Of a stretch of 51,655 nucleotides of DNA, positions 34,335 through 43,060 are shown one piece after another. The DNA lies in the NCBI GenBank assembly GCA_902810695.1, contig CADDYV010000023.1:1-51655 (forward strand), given 5' to 3'. The notes beneath the pieces are model-generated. The model worked only from the letters and a program-made list of their open reading frames with translations. It had not been told where the DNA came from and ran no database searches. The position numbers and the translations under genes were made by a program. Each line of letters starts with the position of its first letter. Position 1 is the stretch's first letter. The stretch comes from Actinomycetota bacterium. Its GTDB lineage: Bacteria; Actinomycetota; Rubrobacteria; Rubrobacterales; Rubrobacteraceae.

Positions 34335-35377
34335 CTGAAGAAGACGTGCTCCGCCGAGAACCCCGGTCCCATCGCCGTGAGGACCCCGATATCACCTCGC
34401 TCGAAGTTCTCGCTTTCGAGGAACCGTTCCAGGATGAAGAGCACGGTCACGCTGGACATGTTTCCGTAGTCGCTCAGGATGGAGCGCGAGTAGACAAGGC
34501 CGCCGGGCTCCATTCCCAGCACCTCCTCGAAGGCGTCTAAAACCTTGGCTCCGCCGGGGTGAATGATGAAATGGGAGAGGTCCTCGAAGTCGAGGCCCAG
34601 AGAGGCGCAGGCGCCTTCGAGATCCTCGCGCAGCTTCTCGCGCACGATGACGGGCACGCTCTTGGAGAGCTGTACTTTGAGGCCAGTCTCGATGAGGTCC
34701 CACCCCATCACGTCCTCGGTGCCGGGCCAGGTGGTGCTGCGGCTCCCGATAACCTCCGGTCCTTCTCCGTCTCCGAGCAGCACTGCCGCCGCGCCGTCGG
34801 CGAAGAGGCTGGTGGAGATGAGGTTGGCTTTCGAGAGGTCGCCGCGCTGGAAGGTGAGGCCGCAGAGCTCGACCCCTATCAGGAGCGCGAGCTTGTCCGG
34901 GTAGACCCGTACGTGATCCGCGGCGCGCGAGAGCCCCGCCGCCCCGCCCGCGCAGCCGAGCCCGTAAGAGGGAAACCGCCGGGTGTGCTCCGAGAGCCCC
35001 AGGTTGAAGATGAGCTTCGAGTCCAGCGAGGGCGTCGCTATGCCGCTCGTCGAGACGAAGAAGATGGCTCCCACGTCCTCCGGCTCCGCTCCGGCCCTGT
35101 CCAGCGCCCGCCTCGCGGCCTTCTCGGAGAGGGAGAGGGCATTCTCGATATAGAGGGAGTTCTTCTCCGGGAAGGTGTGCTCCCGCTCGAACCACTCCAG
35201 CGGGACGCAGAAGTAGCGGTTTTCGATCCGCACATTGTCGAAGACGGGCATCAGGCGCTCGATGTCCCGGTGACCAGAGGAGAACATGCTCCGCGCGAAG
35301 GTTTTGATGTCTTCCTGGCCGAGCCGGTGCGGGGGAAGGGCCGTGGCTACGGAGAGGATTTTCGGGTTGGCGCTCAC
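34328..35377 (-). CDS. Type III polyketide synthase (chalcone synthase-like)
   Basis: The 349-residue condensing enzyme has the catalytic triad C142 ([12 protein letters not shown]), H273 ([11 protein letters not shown]) and N306 (SDYGNMSSV), plus the C-terminal [11 protein letters not shown] loop. Bacterial homologues extend fatty acyl-CoAs with malonyl-CoA to alkylpyrones or alkylresorcinols. The GTG at 35377 overlaps the stop of the nitroreductase gene (GTGA), and its own end overlaps the ICMT gene, so all three are translationally coupled. The product is probably a membrane-associated phenolic lipid or alkylpyrone methyl ether, inferred from the partnership with the methyltransferase. Confidence 0.93.
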   Translation of the reverse strand: MSANPKILSVATALPPHRLGQEDIKTFARSMFSSGHRDIERLMPVFDNVRIENRYFCVPLEWFEREHTFPEKNSLYIENALSLSEKAARRALDRAGAEPEDVGAIFFVSTSGIATPSLDSKLIFNLGLSEHTRRFPSYGLGCAGGAAGLSRAADHVRVYPDKLALLIGVELCGLTFQRGDLSKANLISTSLFADGAAAVLLGDGEGPEVIGSRSTTWPGTEDVMGWDLIETGLKVQLSKSVPVIVREKLREDLEGACASLGLDFEDLSHFIIHPGGAKVLDAFEEVLGMEPGGLVYSRSILSDYGNMSSVTVLFILERFLESENFERGDIGVLTAMGPGFSAEHVFFRC

Positions 35378-36180
35378 CGGGATGCGGGTTCCATTTCCTC
35401 GTCGGGCTCGGGGGTGGCGCAACTGTTGCGGAAAACGTACTGGGAGAGGCGTTTGCGCTGGCGGCTCTGCCAGTCTATCGTCGGGCGGCGTTTATCTGGG
35501 GGGACGTATCCGAGGCGGTAGAGCGCCATAAGCTCCAGGTCGTCCGGGACTTCGAGGAGATCCTGGATCTCCTTCCAGTACGCGGGGACTTCCATCGGGA
35601 AGGAGATGAACTGGATGCCCATGCCAAGCTCGGTCGTCAGAAGCCAGATGTTCTCTATCGCCGCGCCCATCCCGAAGATAGAGTAGAAGCCGGAGAGCTC
35701 TCCGGGCCGGTACTCGGCCTTGTCCAAAAGCACCGCGAGGATAAGAGGACTTCCGGCGACGAGCTTTCGGTTGTCGTTGCCCAGGGTCTTCGGGACCCCG
35801 AACCGGTTCATCAGCGCCCCGGCGGTGTTGGAGAAGATCTGCTTTCGAAAAGGCTTCAAAACCGAAGGCATCTGGTCTATGAAGATGCCGTCGCGCCTAC
35901 GCTCCATCTCCTCCTCAGAGAACCGGAAGTAGGGCCGGTAGCGTTTCCAGAAGGTTCCCTCTTCGAAGGCGCGGGCCATGCTCTCGCCGCTGATGCGCGC
36001 GATCTCCTCTATGACGCTGCGGTCGTCTATCAGGACGAAGCGCCACGGCTGGCTGTTGAAGTGCGAGGGCGCCATCCCTGCGGCCCGGACCAGAAGCCGC
36101 TGGTGTTCCTTGCTCACGGGGTCGGGCAGGAAAGGGCCGTTTGTCGTCCTGCGGCGTTTTATCGCTTCGAGAAGTTCCAC
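35374..36180 (-). CDS. Nitroreductase-family flavoprotein
   Basis: The 268-residue protein starts at GTG 36180, ten bases after AGGAGG. It has the FMN-binding features of the family: [42 protein letters not shown], a long insert (about 75-150), [33 protein letters not shown] and LYRLGYVPP. It probably reduces a quinone, enone or nitro group with NAD(P)H. Its coupling to a type III polyketide synthase suggests that it tailors the polyketide or controls its redox state. The long antisense-free frame extending to 36510 runs into the next gene and is not real. Confidence 0.87.
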   Translation of the reverse strand: MELLEAIKRRRTTNGPFLPDPVSKEHQRLLVRAAGMAPSHFNSQPWRFVLIDDRSVIEEIARISGESMARAFEEGTFWKRYRPYFRFSEEEMERRRDGIFIDQMPSVLKPFRKQIFSNTAGALMNRFGVPKTLGNDNRKLVAGSPLILAVLLDKAEYRPGELSGFYSIFGMGAAIENIWLLTTELGMGIQFISFPMEVPAYWKEIQDLLEVPDDLELMALYRLGYVPPDKRRPTIDWQSRQRKRLSQYVFRNSCATPEPDEEMEPASR

Positions 36181-36194
36181 CTGAGAGTTCCCTC

Positions 36195-36503
36195 CTAGAG
36201 CGTCCAGACCAGTCCGGTTGCGTAAAAGATCAGGGCCGTAAAAGCCAGTGCTGCGTGCCCCGCCGTGCCCGCCCTTATTCTGGGCAAGAGGGCGAACAGC
36301 GGCAGAACGGGCAAAAGCGCCCAGCGGTACGGCGCCTCCTCCAAAAACCCGACCGCCACCGCCAGAATCGCCGAGACGAAGACCGCGAAGAAGAGCGCAT
36401 GATGAACCCAGCGAAACGGCTTTGTATCCACGATTTGCAGTTGTACCAGGACTCCGAGCACGAAGTTCGCCAGAAACAGGGCCAAAGCGCCGTAGAAGAT
36501 CAA
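36195..36503 (-). CDS. Small four-helix membrane protein, unknown function
   Basis: The 102-residue protein has about four hydrophobic segments ([77 protein letters not shown]) with short loops. It starts at TTG 36503, seven bases after GGAGG. It precedes the nitroreductase, type III polyketide synthase and ICMT-like methyltransferase genes by 14 bases and is probably the first gene of that operon. The His in RWVHHALFF could bind heme or a metal, but I do not recognise the family. Confidence 0.7.
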   Translation of the reverse strand: MIFYGALALFLANFVLGVLVQLQIVDTKPFRWVHHALFFAVFVSAILAVAVGFLEEAPYRWALLPVLPLFALLPRIRAGTAGHAALAFTALIFYATGLVWTL

Positions 36504-36572
36504 AGCTCATCCTCCGGGATCATCACCAGTGTTTATAGCACAACAAGGTTTCCCGGTAGGGAATGGCCCGTT

Positions 36573-37037
36573 TTACAGACCCTTATCGGGAACCGCTGAA
36601 GGGTAGCATCCTGCTGCTGAATCCAGGGTTCCTGCGGCAGCCTTGAGAAGCACGTCATCGAAGCCTTCTTCGGTTATCTTCAGAAATCCGCCTCTCAGCG
36701 CGTAAGGGTGGAAGCCGAGAACCGGGTGAGGTCCCTTCTTCGGGAACTCGTAGCTTACCGGCGAAGCGAAGGTCCGGATCTCTCCGATGGAGAGACCGAA
36801 CGAGGGCGGGGTTTTGGACGCCCACACAACTTTGTGGTAGGGCTTGCGAGCCTGAGAGACAACCGTGGCCTCGGCGACGAAGCCTTCTCCGGCGAGGTAC
36901 AAGAGCGCCTTATCTCCCGGTTTTGCCTGGCGGATGGGCGTGCGGTTCGAGGTTACCCAGAACTCCCCGGTCCTTTTCGCGTGTTCGTAGTTGTGCTGTG
37001 CGCCGTCGCCGACGAAGGCCAGAACCCAGCGTGTCAT
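36573..37037 (-). CDS. EVE/PUA-like domain protein
   Basis: The 154-residue protein begins RWVLAFVGDGAQHNYEHAKRTGEFWVTSNR and contains KPGDKALLYLAGEGFVAEATVVSQ, a pattern typical of EVE or related PUA-superfamily domains. These bind modified bases in DNA or RNA. The rest (FGLSIGEIRTFASPVSYEF, GFHPYALRGGFLKITEEGFDDVL) fits the second half of such a domain. The ATG at 37037 has AGAGAGGA about nine bases upstream. It is transcribed divergently from fabF. The assignment is by motif resemblance and the ligand is unknown. Confidence 0.55.
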   Translation of the reverse strand: MTRWVLAFVGDGAQHNYEHAKRTGEFWVTSNRTPIRQAKPGDKALLYLAGEGFVAEATVVSQARKPYHKVVWASKTPPSFGLSIGEIRTFASPVSYEFPKKGPHPVLGFHPYALRGGFLKITEEGFDDVLLKAAAGTLDSAAGCYPSAVPDKGL

Positions 37038-37168
37038 AACAGTTATTCCTCTCTTGCATCTGGAGCGTACGCTAGCGTTATCGGCAGGAAGCGCCTCAAA
37101 CTTTAGCTGAGTAAGACACTGGTTGGGATGCTAAGATTTGCGCTTACCATGCTGTTTTGGAGGATGAG

Positions 37169-38410
37169 ATGAACAACGATCGTCCGGCGGCATATATAAC
37201 CGGAATAGGAGTCGTCAGCCCGATCGGGGTGGGGCGGGAAACGTTCTGGAGCTCGCTTCTGGCCGGAGAGAGCGGGGTCGGCCCCATAACCCTCTTCGAC
37301 GCCTCGGACTTCAGCGTGCGGATCGCCGCCGAGTGCACGGACTTCGATCCCAGAGACTTCATGAGCCGCAAGCTCGTCCCAAGGACCGATCGCTTCGCCC
37401 AGCTTGGCCTCGCCTCCACGAAGCTCGCCCTGGAAGACGCCGGAGCCTGGGGGGAGCTGGAGAGCAACTCTGAGCGGGTCGGCTTGATCCTTGGCAGCGG
37501 CATCGGCGGGGTCGCCAGCATGGGAGAGACGCAGTATACGATGGACACGAAGGGACCAAACCGGGTCAACCCCTTCGTGGTAACCAAGATAATGCCCAAC
37601 TCCGCCGCCGCCCACGTCGCCATCCAGCTCGGCGTGCAGGGTCCCTCGGCTACCCCGGCTCTGGCCTGCGCTTGCGGGACGGACACGATGGGGCTCGGCT
37701 ACGACATCATTCGGCGCGGCGACGCCGATGTGGTGATCTGCGGTTCCACCGACGCCGTCATCACCCCGGTAATGGTGGCCGGCTTCACCGCGATGCGGGC
37801 GATGAGCCACAGCAACGACGATCCCGAAGGGGCCTGCCGCCCCTACGACAAAGACCACTCGGGCTTCGTCATCGCCGAGGGCTCGGCAGTCTTTATCCTG
37901 GAGAGCGCCGAATCCGCCGATCGGCGCGGCGTGGAGCCCTACGCAAAGATAACCGGCGTCGGGCGCACCACCGACGCCTACAGCGTCGCCGACCCGGATA
38001 AGGAGGGACGCGGCATCCTGCGCGCGATGCAGCTCGCCCTGAAAGATGCCGGGATGGAGGGCGAGAGGGTGGGCTACATAAACCCCCACGGCGCTGGCAC
38101 GCCCGCCGGAGATGGCCCGGAGTCGAGGGCTATGTACGATATCAACCCGAACGCGATGGTCTCGGCGACGAAATCCACGCTGGGACACTCGATGGGGGCA
38201 ACCGGGGCAATAGAATCCGCCGTCTGCGCCCTCGCCCTGAAGGAGGGAGTCGTACCCCCGATGCGAAACCTGAAGGAACTCGCCGCCGACTGCGCGAAGC
38301 TGGATTACGTCGTGGACGAGCCGCGCAAGGCCCCGGAGCTGGAGGTCGCGCTGTGCGCCAACCTCGGAGTCGGGGGGCACAACGCCGCTATCGTGCTCGA
38401 GAAGGCGTAG
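37169..38410 (+). CDS. Beta-ketoacyl-ACP synthase II-like condensing enzyme
   Basis: The 413-residue thiolase-fold protein matches FabF: AYITGIGVVSPIGVGRETFW, ILGSGIGGV, nucleophile Cys167 in PALACACGTDTMG, GCRPYD-type PYDKDHSGFVIAEG, His in NPHGAGTPAGD and His in KSTLGHSMGATGAIES, and the C-terminal NLGVGGHNAAIVLEKA. It elongates acyl-ACP with malonyl-ACP. The motif after the nucleophile reads C-A-C-G, whereas most FabF proteins have C-A/T-S/T-G, and HGAGTPAGD differs from the usual HGTSTPLGD. No acpP, fabG or fabD is next to it, so it may be a specialised rather than the housekeeping FabF. The ATG at 37169 has GGAGG five bases upstream. Confidence 0.88.
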   Translation: MNNDRPAAYITGIGVVSPIGVGRETFWSSLLAGESGVGPITLFDASDFSVRIAAECTDFDPRDFMSRKLVPRTDRFAQLGLASTKLALEDAGAWGELESNSERVGLILGSGIGGVASMGETQYTMDTKGPNRVNPFVVTKIMPNSAAAHVAIQLGVQGPSATPALACACGTDTMGLGYDIIRRGDADVVICGSTDAVITPVMVAGFTAMRAMSHSNDDPEGACRPYDKDHSGFVIAEGSAVFILESAESADRRGVEPYAKITGVGRTTDAYSVADPDKEGRGILRAMQLALKDAGMEGERVGYINPHGAGTPAGDGPESRAMYDINPNAMVSATKSTLGHSMGATGAIESAVCALALKEGVVPPMRNLKELAADCAKLDYVVDEPRKAPELEVALCANLGVGGHNAAIVLEKA

Positions 38411-38416
38411 AGAGTT

Positions 38417-39010
38417 ATGCCAGGAGCCAAAGATTTCCACGAACTTCCGAAGAACCTTCCGGTCCCGGAGGACGATGGTGCGTGCGACCACCTGCCGGGC
38501 ATGAGGTTGCCGCAGGTGACGCTGCCTTCCACGGCTGGTGCACCGGTGGATCTCTCGGAGCTTTCTGGCTGGACGGTCGTCTACTGCTATCCGCTCACCG
38601 GCAGACCGGGGTACGAGCTTCCTGCGGGGTGGGATGATATCCCCGGTGCGCGCGGATGCACGCCGCAGTCGTGCGCTTTCCGGGACCACCACGCGGAACT
38701 GCAGGCGCTCGGAGCGCGGGTATTCGGCCTCAGCGCCCAGGATACGGACTACCAGCGGGAGGCGAAGGGGCGTTTGCGCCTGCCTTTTGACCTGCTGAGC
38801 GACGAGAAGCTGGATTTTGCCGCGGCGCTGGAGCTACCAACCTTCGAGGTCGAGGGCATGGAGCTTATCAGGCGGCTCACGCTCATAATCCGCGACGGGG
38901 TGATCGAGCACGTCTTCTACCCCGTGTTCCCGCCGGATAAGAATGCGGAGGAAGTGATCGAATGGTTCCGGCGGATGCGGTACAACGTTAGAGAGGGAAG
39001 CCCTACGTGA
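38417..39010 (+). CDS. Peroxiredoxin, PrxQ/AhpC-TSA superfamily
   Basis: The 197-residue thioredoxin-fold protein has LPQVTLPSTAGAPVDLSELSGWTVVYCYP and the peroxidatic Cys81 in GARGCTPQSCAFRD, with a resolving-type Cys86 five residues later (C-x4-C, as in PrxQ/BCP). It is followed by GARVFGLSAQDTDYQREAKGRLRLPFDLLSDEKLDFAAALELP. It should reduce hydroperoxides using thioredoxin. Before the active site, the segment TGRPGYELPAGWDDIPGARG is longer than in typical PrxQ. It starts six bases after the fabF-like stop codon, so the two are probably co-transcribed. Confidence 0.85.
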   Translation: MPGAKDFHELPKNLPVPEDDGACDHLPGMRLPQVTLPSTAGAPVDLSELSGWTVVYCYPLTGRPGYELPAGWDDIPGARGCTPQSCAFRDHHAELQALGARVFGLSAQDTDYQREAKGRLRLPFDLLSDEKLDFAAALELPTFEVEGMELIRRLTLIIRDGVIEHVFYPVFPPDKNAEEVIEWFRRMRYNVREGSPT

Positions 39011-39049
39011 CGGGCAGGTTCTTGCAGAAAATCATATGAGGAGGATGTA

Positions 39050-39904
39050 ATGGAGGCGCTCTCCACGCAGGCCATCGAGCAGAGAATCGAAGAGCTCGAA
39101 GCCATCATAGCTCCCTACGGGAGCGCGCTGGTGGCATTCTCGGGCGGGGTAGACTCGTCGCTGGCGCTGGCGATCGCGGCCCGGGCGCTGCCCAAAGAGA
39201 AGGTCCTCGCCGTAACCTCGAACAACGAAACCTACCTGCCATCCGAGCTGGACTTAGCCAAAAATTTCGCCGAATCGCTCGGGGTCGAGCACCTAATCAT
39301 AAACACCCGCGAACTGGATAACCCGGACTACGCCAGAAACCCCTCGAACCGCTGCTACTTCTGCAAGAGCACGCTCTACTCGGACCTGGAAAAACTCGCC
39401 GGGGAGCGCGACTACGGGTGCATCGTGGACGGGGCGAATGTTGACGATGAGGGCGACTACCGTCCCGGAAGGCAGGCGGCGAAGGAGCTGGGCGTCGTCT
39501 CACCGCTCTCGCAGGCCGGCGTCAGCAAGGAAGAGGTGCGTCGGATCGCGAATCATCTGGGGCTCCCGATGTGGGACAAGCCCGCGCTCGCGTGTCTTTC
39601 CAGCCGGTTCCCCTACGGGCAGGAGATAACGCCTGAAAAGCTCCGCCAGGTGGCGCGAGCCGAGGAGTTTTTGCGCTCGCGGGGCTTCAGGCAGGTGCGC
39701 GTAAGGCATCACGGGGAGATCGCACGCCTGGAAGTCGGCCAGGAAGAGATGGAGCGGGCGTTCGGCATGAGGGAGGATATCTCCGCCGAGCTCAGGGACG
39801 CGGGGTTTCTCTACGTTACGCTGGACCTCTCGGGCTACAAGTCCGGCAGCCTCAACGCCGCGCTCGGCAAGCCCGGTAAAAAGAACCTGCCGGTGATCTC
39901 CTAG
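39050..39904 (+). CDS. larE: ATP-dependent sacrificial sulfur transferase LarE
   Basis: LarE adds sulfur to the pyridinium dicarboxylate precursor of the nickel-pincer cofactor. The 284-residue protein has the ATP-pyrophosphatase P-loop SGGVDSS (31-37), NETYLPSELDLAKNFAESLG, Cys102 and Cys105 in NRCYFCK, and Cys182 in ALACLSSRFPYG. Three cysteines in this arrangement resemble the LarE subgroup thought to bind a [4Fe-4S] cluster rather than to sacrifice one cysteine; that assignment is inference. The ATG at 39050 has GAGGAGG upstream. larA, larB and larC are absent from the window. It ends in a 4-base overlap with the convergent PAC2 gene. Confidence 0.9.
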   Translation: MEALSTQAIEQRIEELEAIIAPYGSALVAFSGGVDSSLALAIAARALPKEKVLAVTSNNETYLPSELDLAKNFAESLGVEHLIINTRELDNPDYARNPSNRCYFCKSTLYSDLEKLAGERDYGCIVDGANVDDEGDYRPGRQAAKELGVVSPLSQAGVSKEEVRRIANHLGLPMWDKPALACLSSRFPYGQEITPEKLRQVARAEEFLRSRGFRQVRVRHHGEIARLEVGQEEMERAFGMREDISAELRDAGFLYVTLDLSGYKSGSLNAALGKPGKKNLPVIS

Positions 39905-40803
39905 TGCCCGGAGCTACCTTCCGGGCCTTCGCCGCGCTGGTTGCGGAGGAAGTTCTCCAGTTCCTGGGCGAGTTCGTCGCCGGAAGGGATGTTCGCCGTA
40001 TCCTGCGAAGCCTGGGAGTCGAAGCGTTCTTCGAGCATCCGCACGTAGGAGGCGAGGTCAGAGTCCCTGGAGACGGCGGCGGAGACCTGCTCCTGGTAAT
40101 CGCTGGCAGTCTTCTCCAGTTGCGAGGTATCCACCTCGACGCCGAGCAGCCCCGAGACGCTCTCCAGCAGGGCCAGAGCACCCGGAGCCGAGGGCACAGA
40201 GGGGAGATAGTGCGGGATCGAAGCCCAAAAGCTGACCGACGGCAGCCCCGCATCCGCGCACAGCCGGTGTAGAACGCCGGTTATCCCGGTCGGGCCTTCG
40301 TAGGCGGATGAGGAAAGCCCGAGGTCCTCGACCAGGGACGGGTCCTGGGCGTTGGCGGCGACCGAGACCGGACGCGAGTGAGGGACGTCGGCGAGCAGGG
40401 CTCCCAGAGTCACGACGAGCTCCACGCCAAGTTCCTTCGAAAGCCCTACCAGCGCCTCCGAGAAGGAGCGCCACCGGAAATTCGGCTCCGGGCCGGAGAG
40501 CAACACCGCGCCCCGCCCTCCGGCAACCTCGACGCTGCGGTCTGTGGCCCACAGGACGTTCTCGGGCCATTCGATCTCGCGGGTAACGCCTTCTACCAGC
40601 CGGATCTGGGGCCTCGTTGCCTGGAAGTCGAAGAACTCCTCGGAGTCGAAGCTGCCGAACCGCTGTGCTCCCCAAGAGGTCCCGAGCGTGCTCGCCGCGA
40701 CACTCGCCGCCTCCGCCGCATCATTCCAGCCGGTAAAAGCGCAGATCAAAACCGGACGCTCCAGCTCCGGCCGCCACTCTAGCTTCAGGTACCTGTTATC
40801 CAT
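39901..40803 (-). CDS. PAC2 family protein
   Basis: The 300-residue protein matches the PAC2 (proteasome-assembly-chaperone-2-like) family of Actinobacteria: LERPVLICAFTGWNDAAEAASVAASTL at the N-terminus, FDSEEFFDFQATRPQIRLVEG, VLLSGPEPNFRWRSFSEALVGL, GALLADVPHSRPV, YEGPTGITGVLHRL and SFWASIPHYLPSVPSAPGALALLE. The C-terminal 70 residues are acidic and helical. The biochemical role in bacteria is unclear; a link to proteasome or ATPase assembly is only by homology. No proteasome genes are nearby. The ATG at 40803 lacks an obvious ribosome-binding site. Confidence 0.85.
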   Translation of the reverse strand: MDNRYLKLEWRPELERPVLICAFTGWNDAAEAASVAASTLGTSWGAQRFGSFDSEEFFDFQATRPQIRLVEGVTREIEWPENVLWATDRSVEVAGGRGAVLLSGPEPNFRWRSFSEALVGLSKELGVELVVTLGALLADVPHSRPVSVAANAQDPSLVEDLGLSSSAYEGPTGITGVLHRLCADAGLPSVSFWASIPHYLPSVPSAPGALALLESVSGLLGVEVDTSQLEKTASDYQEQVSAAVSRDSDLASYVRMLEERFDSQASQDTANIPSGDELAQELENFLRNQRGEGPEGSSGH

Positions 40804-40839
40804 ACTGCTAGCTTACCACGCCAGTCGAGCATCCCGTCC

Positions 40840-41412
40840 TCAGACGAAGGTTCTCTGCATTTGCAAGGCCTCATCCAGCCGGCGCAGGTATTCGTACTCT
40901 GGGATCTCCACCGCCCCCATCCGGGCGAGATGGTCGTTCTGTATCTGGCAGTCGAGGAGCACGTATCCCCGCTCCTTGAGCCGCTCCACCAGGTGCACCA
41001 GGCAGACCTTCGAGGCGTCGCGCCTCCGGCTGAACATGGACTCGCCCATGAACGCCGCTCCCAGAGTTACCCCGTAGAGCCCGCCGGCAAGCTCGTCGTC
41101 CTTATACGCCTCGACGCTGTGCGCCTTGCCCTCGCGGTGAAACTCCACGAAAGCCTCGATGATCTCCTCGTTAATCCAGGTTTCAGGACGGTCGGCGCAG
41201 CCCCGTATCACCGCCTCGAAGTCCTCGTCTACCCGCACTTCGTAGACCCCTTTGCGCAAAACACGCCCCAGCGACCTGGAGACGTGCAGCCTATCAAGCT
41301 CCAGAACCGCCCGCGGATCGGAGCGGTAGAACCCCACGTTCCCGAACCCGTCGGCCATCGGGAAGGCTCCCTGCCGGTAGCAGGCTTCGAGGGTTTCGGG
41401 AGTGAGTTTCAC
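40840..41412 (-). CDS. aat: Leucyl/phenylalanyl-tRNA--protein transferase
   Basis: Aat transfers Leu or Phe from tRNA to N-terminal basic residues, marking proteins for ClpAP/ClpS (N-degron pathway). The 190-residue protein is a short form, with TLEACYRQGAFPMAD, VGFYRSDPRAVLELDRLHVSRSLGRVLR, TWINEEIIEAFVEFHREGKAHSVEAY, ELAGGLYGVTLGAAFMGESMFSRRRDASKVCLVHLVERL and LLDCQIQNDHLARMGAVEIP. The start GTG 41412 lies 40 bases after the M32 peptidase stop on the same strand, so co-transcription is likely. Pairing with a peptidase gene suits a protein-turnover role. Confidence 0.93.
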   Translation of the reverse strand: MKLTPETLEACYRQGAFPMADGFGNVGFYRSDPRAVLELDRLHVSRSLGRVLRKGVYEVRVDEDFEAVIRGCADRPETWINEEIIEAFVEFHREGKAHSVEAYKDDELAGGLYGVTLGAAFMGESMFSRRRDASKVCLVHLVERLKERGYVLLDCQIQNDHLARMGAVEIPEYEYLRRLDEALQMQRTFV

Positions 41413-41452
41413 TGCCCGGAGGTAGCAGGCTCGAAGTTATCCAGGTCGGAAA

Positions 41453-42955
41453 TCATGCCAGATCGTAGAGCTCTCCGAACTTTGCCTTGAGGTAATTGAG
41501 ATAAGGTGCGGTATCCAGCGGTTTGCCGGTGGTGCGCTCTATCAGGTCTTGCGGCTCGTACAGGCTGCCGTGGCGGTAGAGGTTTTCCTGCAGCCAGCCG
41601 CGCAGGGTGTCGAACTTGCCACGCTCTATGTCTTCCGGGATCTCCGGGTGCGCGCCGACGGCGGCGTCGAAGACCTGCGCCGAGAGGACGTTGCCTAAAG
41701 TGTAGGTCGGGAAGTACCCGAAGAGTCCCGCGGCCCAGTGAACGTCTTGCAGAACTCCTCTGGCTTCGTTTTTGGGGGTGATGCTGAGGTACTGCTGCAT
41801 CTTCGCGTTCCAGACCTCGGGCAACTCGGCTACGGAGAGTTTTTCTTCGAGGAGCGAGGTCTCCAGCTCGTAGCGGAGCAGGATGTGCATGTTGTAGGTC
41901 AGCTCGTCGGCTTCGGTCCTTATCTCCGAAGGGTAGGCGGCGTTGGTTGCCCGGTAGAAGCTCTCGAAGTCTACTTCCCCGAAGGCTTCGGGGAACGTCG
42001 CCTGCAGCTTCGGGTAGTAGAAGGTCCAGAAGGGACGGGAGCGGCCGACGAGGTTCTCCCAGAGCCGCGACTGGGACTCGTGTACGCCCATCGAGACGCC
42101 GCCGGAGAGCGGGGTGCGCGAGTAGGCGGGGTTCACTCCCTGCTCGTAGAGAGCGTGCCCGGCCTCGTGCAGCGTCGCGAAGAAGTGGTAGGAGAACCAT
42201 TCCGGGTCGAAGCGCGTCGTGATGCGGACATCGCCGGGGCTTCCGAAGCTGATGCAGAACGGGTGCGCGACGCGGTCCTGGCGCCCGCGCTCCCAGTCGT
42301 AGCCGAAGGCGGATATCACCGCCGTACTGAATTCCTCCTGCTTTCTCTCGCCGAAGTTGCCGTGCAACGGAGCCTCGCGATCCTCATCTGTGGGGAGGCT
42401 TTTGATCATGGGCACGAGCGTTTCCTTCAACCCGGCGAACATATGGTCCAGGTGCGCCTTCTTCTCTCCGGGCTCGTAGGCGTCGAGCAGGGCGTCATAG
42501 GGATGGTCCTCATATCCCAGATGCTCGGCGGCCTCGCGCTGGAGAGATACCATCTTCTCCAGGTGAGAAGCGAAAGAGCCCCAGTCGGAGTCGGCTCTTG
42601 CTTTCTCCCAGGCACCCTGCGCGACCGAGCGGGTGCGCGATATCTCCGAAACCAGCCGGGCGGGAAGCCGGGTGGCCCGCTCGTAGTCGCGCCGGGCGAG
42701 GCGAATTATGGCGGCGTCTTCGGAGCCGGATGCGGGCTCTCCCGCGGACTCCAGTAGTTTCCCCGTCTCGTCGGAGACGAGCATCTCGTGGGAGATCTGG
42801 CTCAGGGTGGCAAGCTGTTCGGAGCGTCCAGCGATGCCGCCCGCGGGCATGTATGTCTGCTGGTCCCAGGTGAGTACTGCCATAGCGGCGTCTATGTCCG
42901 AGATCGTCGCGAGGCGTTCCTTCAAAAGCTGCAGAGCGTCTTTTTGTGTATTCAT
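41453..42955 (-). CDS. M32 (Taq-type) metallocarboxypeptidase
   Basis: The 500-residue protein has the family length and the zinc motif HEAGH (263-267, FATLHEAGHALYEQG), with the third ligand Glu in GVHESQSRLWEN, plus the M32 signatures LTWDQQTYMPAGGIAGRSEQLATLS near the N-terminus, DVRITTRFDPEWF, EADELTYNMHILLRYELE and VHWAAGLFGYFPTYTLGN. It removes C-terminal residues with broad specificity in the cytoplasm. The ATG at 42955 gives the canonical N-terminus; the open frame continues 140 codons upstream into non-coding sequence and part of the next gene, which is rejected. No Shine-Dalgarno sequence is visible. Confidence 0.94.
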   Translation of the reverse strand: MNTQKDALQLLKERLATISDIDAAMAVLTWDQQTYMPAGGIAGRSEQLATLSQISHEMLVSDETGKLLESAGEPASGSEDAAIIRLARRDYERATRLPARLVSEISRTRSVAQGAWEKARADSDWGSFASHLEKMVSLQREAAEHLGYEDHPYDALLDAYEPGEKKAHLDHMFAGLKETLVPMIKSLPTDEDREAPLHGNFGERKQEEFSTAVISAFGYDWERGRQDRVAHPFCISFGSPGDVRITTRFDPEWFSYHFFATLHEAGHALYEQGVNPAYSRTPLSGGVSMGVHESQSRLWENLVGRSRPFWTFYYPKLQATFPEAFGEVDFESFYRATNAAYPSEIRTEADELTYNMHILLRYELETSLLEEKLSVAELPEVWNAKMQQYLSITPKNEARGVLQDVHWAAGLFGYFPTYTLGNVLSAQVFDAAVGAHPEIPEDIERGKFDTLRGWLQENLYRHGSLYEPQDLIERTTGKPLDTAPYLNYLKAKFGELYDLA

Positions 42956-43060
42956 GGAGATCAATGCTAGCTCAAGAGTCCGGCAGTTCCCACCCGGAGA
43001 ATAGAAATGCGCCTGTATGGAATAATGCGAGCGAGCGAAAATAGAGCAGGGAGCGTTGCG

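Noticed and set aside
37065-37078. Overlapping palindromes GCGTACGC and ACGCTAGCGT between the EVE-like and fabF genes
   Set aside because: They could be an operator for the divergent pair, but they are short, GC-rich and have no matched promoter nearby, so they are not listed as a feature.
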